DNA from: Arcobacter ellisii | Lineage (GTDB): Bacteria > Campylobacterota > Campylobacteria > Campylobacterales > Arcobacteraceae | NCBI RefSeq assembly: GCF_003544915.1 | Contig: NZ_CP032097.1 | Span: 434,001-498,000, forward strand | Length of the DNA: 64,000 nt | Direction of reading: 5' to 3' | Shown: positions 63,899 to 64,000 of the stretch, piece by piece | Layout of the letters: every line of letters starts with the position of its first letter | Numbering within the stretch: position 1 is the stretch's first letter | Translations under genes and position numbers: made by a program | Notes under the pieces: model-generated | What the model was told of the DNA's origin: nothing | The model's input: only the letters and a program-made list of their open reading frames with translations | Databases searched by the model: none

Positions 63899-64000
63899 AT
63901 TCAGGTCTTTCCACCATATAACCACTTCCTCTTATATTTTTAATAAAATCTTCTTTTAATACAGTTTTTACTCTATTTACTTCTGCTCTAATAGTTGCAT
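63897..64000 (-). CDS. C-terminal tail of a winged-helix regulator (partial)
   Basis: The frame is open to the window edge; 33 residues are visible, ending IRAEVNRVK...NIRGSGYMVERPE. The pattern resembles the end of OmpR-type DNA-binding domains, where an Arg-rich recognition helix is followed by a hairpin with RGxGY. The family call rests on this short stretch only; the N-terminal part lies outside. It is convergent with fba. Confidence 0.6.
   Translation of the reverse strand, partial: ATIRAEVNRVKTVLKEDFIKNIRGSGYMVERPE

Noticed and set aside
1-64000. tRNA, rRNA, IS element, prophage or CRISPR array
   Set aside because: All gaps over 60 bases were read on both strands; none shows a tRNA-like fold with CCA-end or T-loop, transposase fragments, target-site duplications or spaced repeats. 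A computed tRNA scan would be decisive.

Overview
The window is AT-rich, gene-dense DNA of a Campylobacterota bacterium. It looks most like the Arcobacter/Aliarcobacter group. The supporting evidence is an epsilon-type napAGHBFLD operon, nrfHA with a fused NrfI/CcsBA, frdCAB of the Wolinella/Campylobacter type, a peb4/cbf2-fba pair, the two-gene dynamin-like locus known from Campylobacter jejuni, and a canonical NuoE/NuoF. C. jejuni and Helicobacter lack that NuoE/NuoF. The species assignment is inference. No rRNA, tRNA, insertion sequence, prophage or CRISPR array was seen; this is core-metabolism sequence.

Layout. 1-3279: a pair of dynamin-like GTPases (the first cut by the window edge). 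3377-6893: frdCAB fumarate reductase/succinate dehydrogenase. 7104-21609: a 14-gene minus-strand complex I operon nuoABCDEF-gltA-GHIJKLMN, with citrate synthase between nuoF and nuoG. 21736-26100: PatB-like C-S lyase, UbiD-family decarboxylase (probably menaquinone synthesis) and a split ThrE exporter. 26212-28438: a tight plus-strand cluster (hypothetical, coaX, hisG, methyltransferase), followed by an FmdE-like protein. 29102-34148: CBS-GGDEF protein, trpS, zinc-type CDF exporter, a small Cys/His protein and serS. 34474-39640: nrfHAI nitrite ammonification. 39899-48041: two small genes and the nap periplasmic nitrate reductase operon, which ends with a PAS gene. 48158-54291: PAS-GGDEF-EAL protein, cobA-type methyltransferase, a NarX/PilJ-like membrane sensor overlapping a Crp/Fnr regulator, a TrpD2-like protein and moaA. 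54349-57311: sbtA-sbtB-purK-purE. 57400-64000: rpsO, an IscR-like Rrf2 regulator, DHH phosphoesterase, CoA-binding protein, a two-component system, PEB4-like isomerase, fba, and the tail of another regulator.

How it fits together. Complex I, citrate synthase and menaquinone synthesis feed electrons to FrdCAB, NapA and NrfA, so nitrate can be reduced through nitrite to ammonium. MoaA makes the Mo cofactor precursor that NapA needs. The nap and nrf promoters each carry a TTGA-N6-TCAA palindrome centred at -41.5 from a predicted start site. The nearby Crp/Fnr protein has the E-x2-S-R recognition helix expected to read that core, and its gene overlaps one for a membrane protein with a NarX-like periplasmic motif but no kinase or chemotaxis output. 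This possible nitrate-control circuit is the most promising lead in the window. A second is the sbtAB bicarbonate-uptake pair placed directly before purK, whose product consumes bicarbonate.
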